Assembly: GCA_050258415.1 (NCBI GenBank)
Contig: JBLMYS010000333.1
Location: 1-11,960, forward strand
DNA from: JAAXKN01 sp050258415
GTDB taxonomy: Bacteria > Bacteroidota > Ignavibacteria > Ignavibacteriales > SURF-24
Direction: 5' to 3'
Length of the DNA stretch: 11,960 nt
Part shown: in pieces, positions 1 through 6,566 of the stretch
Layout: each line of letters begins with the position of its first letter
Position numbering within the stretch: position 1 is the stretch's first letter
Translations under genes and position numbers: made by a program
Notes under the pieces: generated by a model
What the model was told of the DNA's origin: nothing
Databases searched by the model: none
The model's input: the letters and a program-made list of their open reading frames with translations, nothing else

Positions 1-1755
1 ATCCCAGAAGTGTCTTCTCAATCCGACCGATTCTTTTGAATCTGTTCTTATATGGAGGACCGAGAGCTTCCGGCTTTTAAGTGCTGCTGCAAAAGCATGC
101 CTGAAAGCCTGCCAGTCTGAAATTTCCAGAAACTCGCCATCGTAGCCTTTAACAAAGTGCGAAAAATCGAGCTCATGCGGGGTCTGGAAATATTCACGGA
201 AAAGATTTTCCTTATAGCCCGAAATAGGGAGCATCTCAAAGATGCCGCCCCCGTCGTTATTTATGAGCACAACAACAAGAGGTATAGAGTACTTTTTTGC
301 TGCCAAGAGTCCGTTAAGGTCGTAATAGAAAGCAAGATCCCCTGTAATTAGTACAGTTGGGTTCATAGAATCAGAGGCAATTCCGAGGGCCGTGGAGGTA
401 ATTCCGTCAATTCCGCTTGCGCCCCGGTTATTGTAAACCTTAATTAACGCCTCAGTTTTTGGGGAAAAGTAATCCAGGTCGCGTACAGGCATGCTGTTGG
501 ATATCATGAGGTTTGAATTCTGGGGCATAAGGCTCATCGCTTCGGTAAATATTCTTCCTTCAAAGGGGAAGCGGGCCTTCATTATGATTTCTTTTTTCAG
601 TTCTTCAGCCTTTACTTCTGCCTTCTTAAATATTTCCAGCCAGGAAGAGTCTTCCCGATTAAAGCCTTCGCTTTCAGCTTTTTTTATAATATCAATCAGG
701 AGCTCATTGGGGTCCATGGCAAGAACTGCCGTAGTTTTGCCGAAAGGGTCAAAGAGACTGCCTCTTTCATTAATAATGTAATATTCGGAAGAGGTTCCTT
801 CCATGAACAACTCAATTCCTTTTGAAGTCATGGTGCGTCCGAAGTGAAGTATGAGTTCCGGTTCAATTTTCTTTGAGAACTCCTTAGAGCGAAGGGATCC
901 TTCAAAGTTAATGAATACATTACTTTTGTCGTGGCTTCCGTAGCGCAGCTGTGAGGCTCCATCGGCAAGTATGGGAAGGCTGAATAATGAAGCCATGTGC
1001 TGCAGATTGCACGCGAAATTCTCAACCGGGTCGTCAGGACCCGCAAGAACAATGCATTTTTGCGAGGATTTCAGTTTATCATAAATTGTGTCTGCAAGGC
1101 TTTTATTTTCGGCGTTTTTTTCAGAAGCAGTTTCATTTTTCGCATTATCCTTCTTCAAAGAAGGCGCAGAGGCCAGATCCTGAAGAAGCTCCTCATTTAT
1201 CTCATCAGTAAAAACAAAAGGTTCCAGAGGCTTTCTGAAGGGAAAGTTTACATGCACGGGGCCTTTGGAAGAGCTTTCATAGAAAGCCTTTTTAGCCAGG
1301 GCCCTAAGGGAAGAAAGTTTTCTCCTGCTCAGGTCCGGGAGGCCGGCGTTACTGAACCAGCAGATATGGTTTTTATAGATATTATTCTGATGTATAGTCT
1401 GGTTAGCCCCGCAGTTCTGAAGTTCCGGGGGGCGGTCAGCCGTCAGGACAATTAAGGGGACGTTCTGCTGAAAAGCCTCAATTATTGCGGGATAAAACTC
1501 AGCAACAGCTGTTCCAGAAGTACAGACGAGTGCAACGGGGCTTTTTGAAGCCCGGGCCAGGCCGAGGGCAAAAAAGCCGCTTGAGCGTTCGTCTACAAGA
1601 ATGTGTGTTTTAATATTATTATTTTGGCTGAAAGCTACAGTCAAAGGTGTGTTTCTTGATCCGGGGGAAATACATGCATATTTAACACCGTTATCAGCTA
1701 ACTCCTTAACAAATATTTCTGACCAAAGGCTATTACGATTAACTTTTATTTTCAT
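1..1755 (-). CDS. menD: MenD: SEPHCHC synthase (menaquinone biosynthesis), C-terminus cut by window edge
   Basis: Thiamine-diphosphate enzyme that joins 2-oxoglutarate (after decarboxylation) to isochorismate, giving 2-succinyl-5-enolpyruvyl-6-hydroxy-3-cyclohexene-1-carboxylate in the cytoplasm. Translating the minus strand from the ATG at 1755 gives 585 codons with no stop before the edge. Visible motifs are SPGSRNTPL near residues 30-38, DERSSGF at 55-61 (the Glu is the conserved ThDP-activating residue), a CTSGTAVAEFYPA stretch near 78-90, TADRPPEL near 105-112, NRGASGIDG, and a C-terminal GD...NND ThDP/Mg motif starting near residue 472. The MenD family is about 550-590 residues, so probably only a short tail is missing. 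The last visible residues (LRRHFWD) resemble the usual C-terminal region. The start overlaps the end of menF by 17 bases, so the two are co-transcribed and possibly translationally coupled. The reading frame is intact throughout. Confidence 0.95.
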   Translation of the reverse strand, partial: MKIKVNRNSLWSEIFVKELADNGVKYACISPGSRNTPLTVAFSQNNNIKTHILVDERSSGFFALGLARASKSPVALVCTSGTAVAEFYPAIIEAFQQNVPLIVLTADRPPELQNCGANQTIHQNNIYKNHICWFSNAGLPDLSRRKLSSLRALAKKAFYESSSKGPVHVNFPFRKPLEPFVFTDEINEELLQDLASAPSLKKDNAKNETASEKNAENKSLADTIYDKLKSSQKCIVLAGPDDPVENFACNLQHMASLFSLPILADGASQLRYGSHDKSNVFINFEGSLRSKEFSKKIEPELILHFGRTMTSKGIELFMEGTSSEYYIINERGSLFDPFGKTTAVLAMDPNELLIDIIKKAESEGFNREDSSWLEIFKKAEVKAEELKKEIIMKARFPFEGRIFTEAMSLMPQNSNLMISNSMPVRDLDYFSPKTEALIKVYNNRGASGIDGITSTALGIASDSMNPTVLITGDLAFYYDLNGLLAAKKYSIPLVVVLINNDGGGIFEMLPISGYKENLFREYFQTPHELDFSHFVKGYDGEFLEISDWQAFRHAFAAALKSRKLSVLHIRTDSKESVGLRRHFWD

Positions 1756-3166
1756 TATCAAAAAGTGCCAGAATTGGTTTTAGTTTTAGTTCTGTTTCCT
1801 TGTATTCTGTTGCCGGATCGGAGCCTTCTACAATTCCGCCGCCTGCAAAGGCATAGAGTTTCCTGCCTTTTAAGAGTGCGCTTCTGATGGCTACGGCAAA
1901 TTCACCTTCTTTTTTGAAGTTGAACCAGCCGACGATTCCAGCATACATTCCCCTGTGGTAGTCCTCCATTTTCCTTATCACATTAATGGCATCTGACTGC
2001 GGCATTCCGCAGACAGCAGGCGTGGGATGAAGCCCTTCCATAATTGCAAATATCCTGTGAGAGGAGCCGAGCCTGACCTTAACGGGGGTCCACAGGTGCT
2101 GTATGTTCTTAAGCTTCTTTACTCTGGGAGGTGTATCGAAGCTAATATCGTCGGAATACTCCTTAAAGAGTTCCTGAAGATAATTAATAACGGTATTGTG
2201 TTCAAGAATGTCCTTGTCACTCTTAAGGAGCCCTTCTTCGAGTTCCCTGTCCTCTTTTTCGTCTTTGCCCCTTGGAGCAGAGCCTGCCAGGGCATCGGCT
2301 TCAATATACTCCCCGTTGAGTTTTATGAGCTTTTCAGGGGACGCACCGAAGAAAGTAGATTTCCCGGAATGGAATGAAAACAGGTAACACTCGGGATAAT
2401 TCTCTTTGAGCTGAGCAAGGAGGGAATAGACATAAGGCTCTTCGGTCAGCTTGAGTTCTACCTGTCTTGAGAGCACAATTTTCTGCAATTCTCCCGATTC
2501 AATGGTGGTGATGGCTTTCTTTACGCTTTCCATCCATTTTTTCTTGTCTTTAGGCGTATTACCCGCAACAGAGGCCACTTTGGGGCACTCAGCTTTAGGT
2601 GCAGCCTCTTTCGGGGAGAGGATCTGTGACATTCTGAGTTCGAACTCGTTTAAGAGCCTGTCTTTTGAAACCTCGGATGACAAGAGGAAATTTGCAACCA
2701 CTATTTTTTCATTCCCTTTAGAGTATAAAAGCACCTTGGGTACAAACCAGTTGGAATCTGAATAGTTTTCCCATATTTCCGTGTGGTTTTCCGGTGTAAA
2801 CTTCATTCCCCCCACAAACAGGGGGAGCTGGTCTATACCGGTTTCATCCCAGTTTGAGATAAAGCCCTCTCGTATAGTTTTAACCTTCTTTTCAATTGCT
2901 GCAAATCTTCCCTTGCCGTTTTCACTTATTGAGACAAGCTCTCCAAGGGCAAGTAATACAGTTCCTTCGCTGGGTTTTTCCCAGTAAAACGATTTTTCGT
3001 AGTCGTAAGAAAGCTTTTTAATCTTTTCGATCATTAGAGAATCATCCGCCCTGAAGGCAAACGAAGCCAGCGAGGAGGGGAGAGTTCTTTTCTCTAAGGC
3101 ATTTAAAACAAAGTGTCTGAATTTTTCGGAATTTGTATTCAATTCAAAAGTATTGTTGTTAAACAT
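1739..3166 (-). CDS. menF: Isochorismate synthase MenF
   Basis: Chorismate-binding enzyme (475 aa) that converts chorismate to isochorismate, the substrate for MenD encoded immediately downstream. The N-terminal ~200 residues are divergent, as usual. The C-terminal chorismate-binding domain carries LQKIVLSRQ at 227-235 (K229 matches the Lys that activates water in MenF/EntC enzymes), SPEKL near 276-280, DALAGSAPRG at 291-300, LEHN at 321-324, HPTPAVCG at 380-387, RGMYAGIVGW near 405-414, and an AGGGIVEGSDPATEYKETE segment near 441-459 with the Mg-binding acidic residues. The LAGS motif and pairing with menD favour isochorismate synthase over anthranilate or aminodeoxychorismate synthase; a siderophore EntC/DhbC role is unlikely in this context. 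One small oddity is Cys in PAVCG, where Gly is more common. The ATG start has no clear Shine-Dalgarno, and a promoter-like sequence lies just upstream. Confidence 0.94.
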   Translation of the reverse strand: MFNNNTFELNTNSEKFRHFVLNALEKRTLPSSLASFAFRADDSLMIEKIKKLSYDYEKSFYWEKPSEGTVLLALGELVSISENGKGRFAAIEKKVKTIREGFISNWDETGIDQLPLFVGGMKFTPENHTEIWENYSDSNWFVPKVLLYSKGNEKIVVANFLLSSEVSKDRLLNEFELRMSQILSPKEAAPKAECPKVASVAGNTPKDKKKWMESVKKAITTIESGELQKIVLSRQVELKLTEEPYVYSLLAQLKENYPECYLFSFHSGKSTFFGASPEKLIKLNGEYIEADALAGSAPRGKDEKEDRELEEGLLKSDKDILEHNTVINYLQELFKEYSDDISFDTPPRVKKLKNIQHLWTPVKVRLGSSHRIFAIMEGLHPTPAVCGMPQSDAINVIRKMEDYHRGMYAGIVGWFNFKKEGEFAVAIRSALLKGRKLYAFAGGGIVEGSDPATEYKETELKLKPILALFDNENKS

Positions 3167-3183
3167 ATATATCGTAAATATAA

Positions 3184-3211
3184 ATTATAAGAAAAAACTT
3201 TCAAATTACAA
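3184..3211 (-). promoter_or_regulatory. Candidate sigma70-type promoter of menF-menD
   Basis: Reading the minus strand, TTGTAA (3211-3206) is followed by a 16-bp spacer and a perfect TATAAT (3189-3184). This would place transcription start about 10 bases before the menF ATG at 3166, so the leader would be very short. A second TATAAT lies 27 bp further upstream (3216-3211) and could give a leader of about 38 nt. The spacer is very AT-rich, so a chance match is possible. Confidence 0.4.
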
Positions 3212-3222
3212 TTATAAGAAAA
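3184..3222. repeat. Direct repeat of ATTATAAGAAAA in the menF promoter region
   Basis: The 12-mer ATTATAAGAAAA occurs at 3184-3195 and again at 3211-3222, 27 bp apart. Each copy carries a TATAAT on the minus strand. It could be duplicated -10 elements, a regulator half-site pair, or chance in AT-rich DNA. The identity is seen directly; the function is not known. Confidence 0.5.
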
Positions 3223-3244
3223 TTTAAGGCCCTTATTTTTATTT

Positions 3245-3262
3245 GGGGCAGATAAATGCCCC
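3245..3262. repeat. Small perfect hairpin in the divergent spacer
   Basis: GGGGCA (3245-3250) and TGCCCC (3257-3262) form a 6-bp GC-rich stem around a 6-base loop, in an otherwise AT-rich 235-bp spacer between the divergent menF and metallopeptidase genes. It sits upstream of both reading frames, so it is not a terminator for a neighbouring gene. It may be an operator-like palindrome or an upstream structural element. The segment GCCCTTATTT is also partly repeated around it (near 3230 and 3258). The rest of the spacer shows no gene. Confidence 0.45.
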
Positions 3263-3270
3263 TTATTTCA

Positions 3271-3299
3271 TTGCAAAAAGGCTTAAATATGCTGATAAT
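3271..3299 (+). promoter_or_regulatory. Possible promoter for the metallopeptidase-marR pair
   Basis: TTGCAA (3271-3276), a 17-bp spacer and GATAAT (3294-3299) fit a sigma70-type promoter reading toward the gene at 3402, which would give a leader of about 95 nt. The base composition makes accidental matches common, so this is tentative. Confidence 0.25.
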
Positions 3300-3401
3300 T
3301 CAAATAATTAAAGTTCTGATTTTTTCCACTCTCATTTTCCTACTCTTAATAGAAAAAATTATATATATTTTTAAGTAGTTATTTAACAGTTAAAAAGGCA
3401 A

Positions 3402-4073
3402 GTGGATCAAAGGATAATAAAAATAGGAGGAGCTGACTACAATTACAGATACAGAGTCAGTAAGAAAGCCAAATATATGAGGCTGCAGGTAAGTCCGGAA
3501 AAGGGGCTGGAGCTTATAGTTCCTTATGGCGTAGAGTTCAGGGAAGCTGAAAATTTTCTCTTGAGTAAAAGCGACTGGGTGATTAAGCACGCAGGTAAGC
3601 TTTCAGACAGGGAGGAAAGTTACCATTTTCTGGGCACAAAGCTTACGGTAGATCATAAATACGATGCCCTGATCCGCAGGCACCGCCTGGAACTCAAGGA
3701 CAGTACACTGAAAGTGCTGAGTCCTGCTGACGACCTGATTCCGTTGAAGAGTATTTACAGCGCATGGCTTAAATTAAAGGCGGAAAATTACATACCCAAC
3801 AGGGTGAGGGAAATTGCACAAAAGTACGGCTTCTTTGTAAACAGGATAACTATAAGAGGACAGAAGACACGCTGGGGGAGCTGTTCAAGGGGGAACAATT
3901 TATCGTTTAATTTCAGGCTCATGGCATATAACAGGGACATTATTGATTATGTAATTGTTCATGAGCTCTGTCATACGAAAGAGATGAACCATTCAAAGAG
4001 ATTCTGGGCTCTGGTTGAAGGAATTGTTCCTGATTATAAGGCTCTGAGAAAAGAACTAAAGAAAGTAGCATAA
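3402..4073 (+). CDS. YgjP/SprT-like M48-clan zinc metallopeptidase (DUF45)
   Basis: Cytoplasmic protein of 223 aa with the YgjP-like metallopeptidase architecture. A beta-rich N-terminal half (KYMRLQVSPEKGLELIVP near 24-41 is typical) is followed by the RWGSCSRGNNLSFNFRL signature near 157-173. The zinc site is HELCH at 187-191 (HExxH with catalytic Glu188), with a third likely ligand at H197 in MNHSKRFW. No signal peptide or membrane segment is visible. Members of this family are widespread and mostly uncharacterised; some sit next to type I restriction or repair genes, but no such neighbour is here. The start is a GTG with only a weak purine-rich stretch upstream. It was chosen because the conserved N-terminal strand begins straight after it and upstream sequence is AT-rich non-coding. 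A MarR regulator follows after 27 bp. Confidence 0.85.
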   Translation: MDQRIIKIGGADYNYRYRVSKKAKYMRLQVSPEKGLELIVPYGVEFREAENFLLSKSDWVIKHAGKLSDREESYHFLGTKLTVDHKYDALIRRHRLELKDSTLKVLSPADDLIPLKSIYSAWLKLKAENYIPNRVREIAQKYGFFVNRITIRGQKTRWGSCSRGNNLSFNFRLMAYNRDIIDYVIVHELCHTKEMNHSKRFWALVEGIVPDYKALRKELKKVA

Positions 4074-4100
4074 AATTAAAAGTAATATCAGACAACGACT

Positions 4101-4544
4101 ATGATGACAGACGTAAGAACAAAGCATGCAATAACAATCTGGGAAAAACTCTTCCATACTTATGAGAAGTACAGGAAGATGCAGGTTAAAACAGTTTTTG
4201 AACATCACCTAACCGGGCCGCAGTACAGCGTCCTGGAGGTGCTCTTTAGCTCAGGTCCAATGCCTTTGAAGAAAATCGGAGAAAAGCTTTATGTCTCCGG
4301 GGCAAACATTACCTGCGTGGTGGACAACCTGGAAAAAGAGGAACTCGTACGAAGGGTTCCCTCTTCAGACGACAGAAGGATTATAATAGCTGAACTGACA
4401 AGCAAGGGAAGGGAGAAAATTGAAAAGTTGTTTCCTCTTCAGGCTCAGAACATACTTAAGATGACAGAGGCCCTGAGCCATGATGAACAGGAAGAACTGA
4501 TGAAACTCCTTAACAAGCTTGATACTGAGGGCAAAGGAGATTAG
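4101..4544 (+). CDS. MarR-family winged-helix transcriptional regulator
   Basis: A 147-residue protein of typical MarR size. After an N-terminal dimerisation helix, the winged helix runs from about TGPQYSVLEVLFSSGPM (residues 38-54) through KKIGEKLYVSGANITCVVDNLEKEELV (57-83, the recognition helix region) to the wing with the family signature SSDDRRIIIAELTSKGRE (88-105). A C-terminal helix pair (LSHDEQEELMKLLNKLD) completes the dimer interface. MarR proteins usually repress their own operon or a neighbour in response to a small ligand or oxidation. One Cys (in NITCVVD) is present in the recognition region, but no ligand can be assigned. It lies 27 bp after the metallopeptidase gene, probably on the same transcript, and ends at a terminator. 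The start is the first of two adjacent ATG codons; the second is equally possible. Confidence 0.9.
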   Translation: MMTDVRTKHAITIWEKLFHTYEKYRKMQVKTVFEHHLTGPQYSVLEVLFSSGPMPLKKIGEKLYVSGANITCVVDNLEKEELVRRVPSSDDRRIIIAELTSKGREKIEKLFPLQAQNILKMTEALSHDEQEELMKLLNKLDTEGKGD

Positions 4545-4559
4545 AAGTGAAGAGAGTTG

Positions 4560-4592
4560 AAATAAAGAGCAGAAAATTTCTGCTCTTTATTT
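4560..4592. terminator. Bidirectional intrinsic terminator between marR and prmA
   Basis: An almost perfect palindrome: a 16-bp arm (4560-4575) pairs with 4577-4592 around a single central base. The GC-containing core GAGCAGAAA/TTTCTGCTC is flanked by AAATAAA/TTTATTT, so each strand ends in a U-rich tract. It lies between the marR stop (4544) and the prmA stop (4617), where a shared terminator for convergent genes is expected. Confidence 0.85.
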
Positions 4593-4618
4593 CTCAGCTC
4601 TTTCATTCTCAGCTCTTT
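4591..4618. repeat. Tandem direct repeat of TTCTCAGCTCTTT
   Basis: TTCTCAGCTCTTT occurs at 4591-4603 and 4606-4618, two bases apart, directly beside the terminator. The terminator arm itself contains a related GCTCTTT, so GCTCTTT appears three times within about 37 bases. It probably arose by slippage or local duplication of the terminator arm. The second copy reaches into the last codon of prmA. Confidence 0.7.
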
Positions 4619-5462
4619 ATTTTCTTTTCATTACGAGTGAAATCCATTCATCCATCTGTTTTTTATCCATCACGGCAAAACCTTCATTTCCGTAGCGGTC
4701 GGTTATATCCTGCTCATCTGTGAATAAGAGTCCGGAAAGTATAAGAGTCCCGCCCGGCTTCACGTGGGAGGTGAGGTCGCGGCTTATCTCCATGAGAATA
4801 TTTTTATTTATATTTGCGATCACAAGATCGAAGTTTTTTTCTTCTACCTGGCCGACTTCTCCAAGTCTTATTTCGACTTTGTCGCTAACGCCGTTAACCT
4901 GGCAGTTCTCGATTCCGTTGTCAAAGCACCATTCGTCGTTATCAATTGCGACGGCGTGTGAAGCCCCCAGCCTGACGGCCGCAATAGCCAGTACGCCAGT
5001 ACCGGTTCCCACGTCCAAAACATTCATTCCGTTTTTAACGTATTTTTCAATCATTAAAAGCATGAGCCGGGTTGTCTGGTGCTCTCCTGTACCGAAGGAC
5101 ATCTTGGGGTCAATTGTTAAGACAAGCTGTCCGGGCTTTGCGTTATATACCTTTGTGCTCGGTCTTATGACAATATTGTCCGAGACCTCGATTACGTTTA
5201 GTGACTTTTCCCACTCCTCGTTCCAGTTTCTTTCCTCGAACTCCTGTTCATCGACGGAAAAACTTTCTATGAGTTTTTCTTTTACGAGGGAGTCAAGGAG
5301 CGCTTCAATTTCTTTTTTACTTACTATGCCCGATTCTGAAAATACTTTTATATAGGGGTCTTCTTCCGAGACTCCCGAGATATCAAGTTTCCAAAGTATT
5401 CCGCTTACAAGTTCAGGAATTTCAGGTTCAGTCTTAATGACGAATTCTTTATAGTGCTTCAA
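4617..5462 (-). CDS. prmA: Ribosomal protein L11 methyltransferase PrmA
   Basis: SAM-dependent enzyme that methylates amino groups on ribosomal protein L11. The protein has 281 aa, in the family range. The N-terminal ~90 residues form the L11-recognition part. The methyltransferase core has the PrmA-specific DPKMSFGTGEHQTTR near 118-132, the SAM-binding motif VLDVGTGTGVLAI at 148-160, the acidic residue in VAIDND near 171-176, and IANINKNIL at 215-223 (the family's N-P/I-N type motif). The start is a TTG: it gives the expected N-terminal strand (MKHYKEFVIKT) and has GGAG 8 bases upstream, and no in-frame ATG lies nearby. The M28 peptidase gene ends 33 bp upstream on the same strand, so the two are likely co-transcribed. 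The 3' end lies beside the shared terminator. Confidence 0.94.
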   Translation of the reverse strand: MKHYKEFVIKTEPEIPELVSGILWKLDISGVSEEDPYIKVFSESGIVSKKEIEALLDSLVKEKLIESFSVDEQEFEERNWNEEWEKSLNVIEVSDNIVIRPSTKVYNAKPGQLVLTIDPKMSFGTGEHQTTRLMLLMIEKYVKNGMNVLDVGTGTGVLAIAAVRLGASHAVAIDNDEWCFDNGIENCQVNGVSDKVEIRLGEVGQVEEKNFDLVIANINKNILMEISRDLTSHVKPGGTLILSGLLFTDEQDITDRYGNEGFAVMDKKQMDEWISLVMKRK

Positions 5463-5470
5463 ATTATTTT

Positions 5471-5474
5471 CTCC
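5471..5474 (-). promoter_or_regulatory. Shine-Dalgarno of prmA supporting a TTG start
   Basis: GGAG on the minus strand (5474-5471) is 8 bases from the TTG at 5462-5460. This is one of the clearer ribosome binding sites in the window and supports the non-ATG start. Confidence 0.6.
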
Positions 5475-5495
5475 AGAAAATCAATTCTTAAAATG

Positions 5496-6494
5496 CTAAA
5501 CTGCCGGCTTATTAAAGTCCAGGCTGTAAATTAAGTATGTCAGAACGTTACCCACCTGCTGAAGTGTGGCCTGGCTTATATTATCCATTGTGTCTTTATG
5601 CGAGTGCCAGTAATTCCTTCTCTGGGTGCCTGTATCGGCGCCGACGAGGTCGATGTCAATAATGTCTATTGTTTTTATGCCTGCCTCATTTAAGGGGACG
5701 TGATCGTCTTCAATCTGATTGCCCTCGGCATCATTAAAGCTATTTGCATTAAGCTTCTGTGCAATTGACCAGACCATATTTACAACTTCAGGTGCAAAGA
5801 GCATTGACTTACCCTCCTTATTAAAGACGGCGTCTTTATCGCCGACCATATCGAGGAGTATTCCGAAGGAGGGATTATAGTCCGAAGGCTTTTGTGCAGC
5901 AAAATACTTTGATCCCAGGAAGTAGTTCCCGAGGTCGTTTTCCTGTCCATAGTCCTCTCCGTCAAAGAATACCAGATCCACGCCGTAGCTTACGGGGTTT
6001 TGCTTAAGTATGCGAGCAAGTTCCAGGAGGACACCGACGCCGCTAGCGCCGTCATTGGCGCCAAGAATGGGAAGGTTTCTTTTTGCCGGATCCGGGTCGT
6101 GCTCTGCTCTTGGGCGTGTATCCCAGTGAGCCGAGATAAATATTCTGTTAGTTGCCTTAGGGTTGAATTTAGCTATTACGTTTGTGAGGCTGAGCTCCTG
6201 GTTATTATAACCCGAGTAGCTGAAGTTCTGCACCTGAACGGTGTCGGCGTATTTCCTGGCCTCATTTATTATATAGTACAGGGCCTCCTGGTGGCCTTTG
6301 GAGCCGGGGTTGCGGGGGCCGAAGGAAACCTGTTTTGCGGTTTCGCCGTATGCGTTCTTTGCATCGAACTGCGGAGGATTAACCTGTGCTTTAAGGGAAT
6401 AGGAAGGTCCCTGAGTCTTAGGAGTCTCCTCATGTTTATTGCAGGATATAAAGCCAAATGACATAATTATTAACAGGATAATTGTTTGTTTCAT
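5496..6494 (-). CDS. M28-family lipoprotein, glutaminyl-peptide cyclotransferase-like
   Basis: A 332-residue zinc enzyme of the M28 fold. The N-terminus has a lipoprotein signal (hydrophobic 3-16, then FISC with Cys18 as the likely lipidated residue), so it should be membrane-anchored in the envelope. Metal and catalytic motifs in order are SAHWDTRP (H123, D125), LGANDGASGVGVLLELAR (D148), FFDGEDYG (E180 as likely general base, D181 as ligand), LLDMVGD (D215), EDDHVP (H265) and YWHSHKDTMDNIS (H297/H299). The WHS..DTMDN end, the DDHVP loop and the GANDGAS motif match the glutaminyl cyclase branch, which turns N-terminal Gln of exported proteins into pyroglutamate; a plain aminopeptidase is the alternative. 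The ATG start is followed directly by the signal sequence. It is 72 bp after dacB and 33 bp before prmA, with no terminator visible in either gap. Confidence 0.85.
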   Translation of the reverse strand: MKQTIILLIIMSFGFISCNKHEETPKTQGPSYSLKAQVNPPQFDAKNAYGETAKQVSFGPRNPGSKGHQEALYYIINEARKYADTVQVQNFSYSGYNNQELSLTNVIAKFNPKATNRIFISAHWDTRPRAEHDPDPAKRNLPILGANDGASGVGVLLELARILKQNPVSYGVDLVFFDGEDYGQENDLGNYFLGSKYFAAQKPSDYNPSFGILLDMVGDKDAVFNKEGKSMLFAPEVVNMVWSIAQKLNANSFNDAEGNQIEDDHVPLNEAGIKTIDIIDIDLVGADTGTQRRNYWHSHKDTMDNISQATLQQVGNVLTYLIYSLDFNKPAV

Positions 6495-6566
6495 GGTATT
6501 TAATTTTTCCTAAATCCGGTTTATAAAATCTAAATAAATATAATTACAGTTGAAACAAAAAGAATA

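Noticed and set aside
997..1455. 152-codon plus-strand open frame opposite menD
   Set aside because: The minus strand encodes an intact, motif-bearing MenD across this whole stretch; the plus frame has no recognisable features.
1..1755. Possible frameshifted or broken menD, since no complete reading frame closes within the window
   Set aside because: Direct translation from 1755 to the edge is uninterrupted for 585 codons; it is cut only by the window boundary.
3402..4544. Metallopeptidase plus regulator as a toxin-antitoxin or ImmA/IrrE-type defence pair
   Set aside because: The peptidase has the YgjP/RWGSC architecture rather than ImmA/IrrE, and the regulator is a MarR winged helix rather than an Xre-type partner; no mobile or defence genes are nearby.
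4720..5355. 211-codon open frame on the plus strand opposite prmA
   Set aside because: It lies wholly antisense to a clear PrmA with intact motifs; the Ser/Thr-rich translation is what an antisense frame of such a gene gives, and no domain is visible.
6000..6461. 153-codon plus-strand open frame opposite the M28 enzyme
   Set aside because: Antisense shadow of a well-supported gene; no ribosome binding site or family match is seen.
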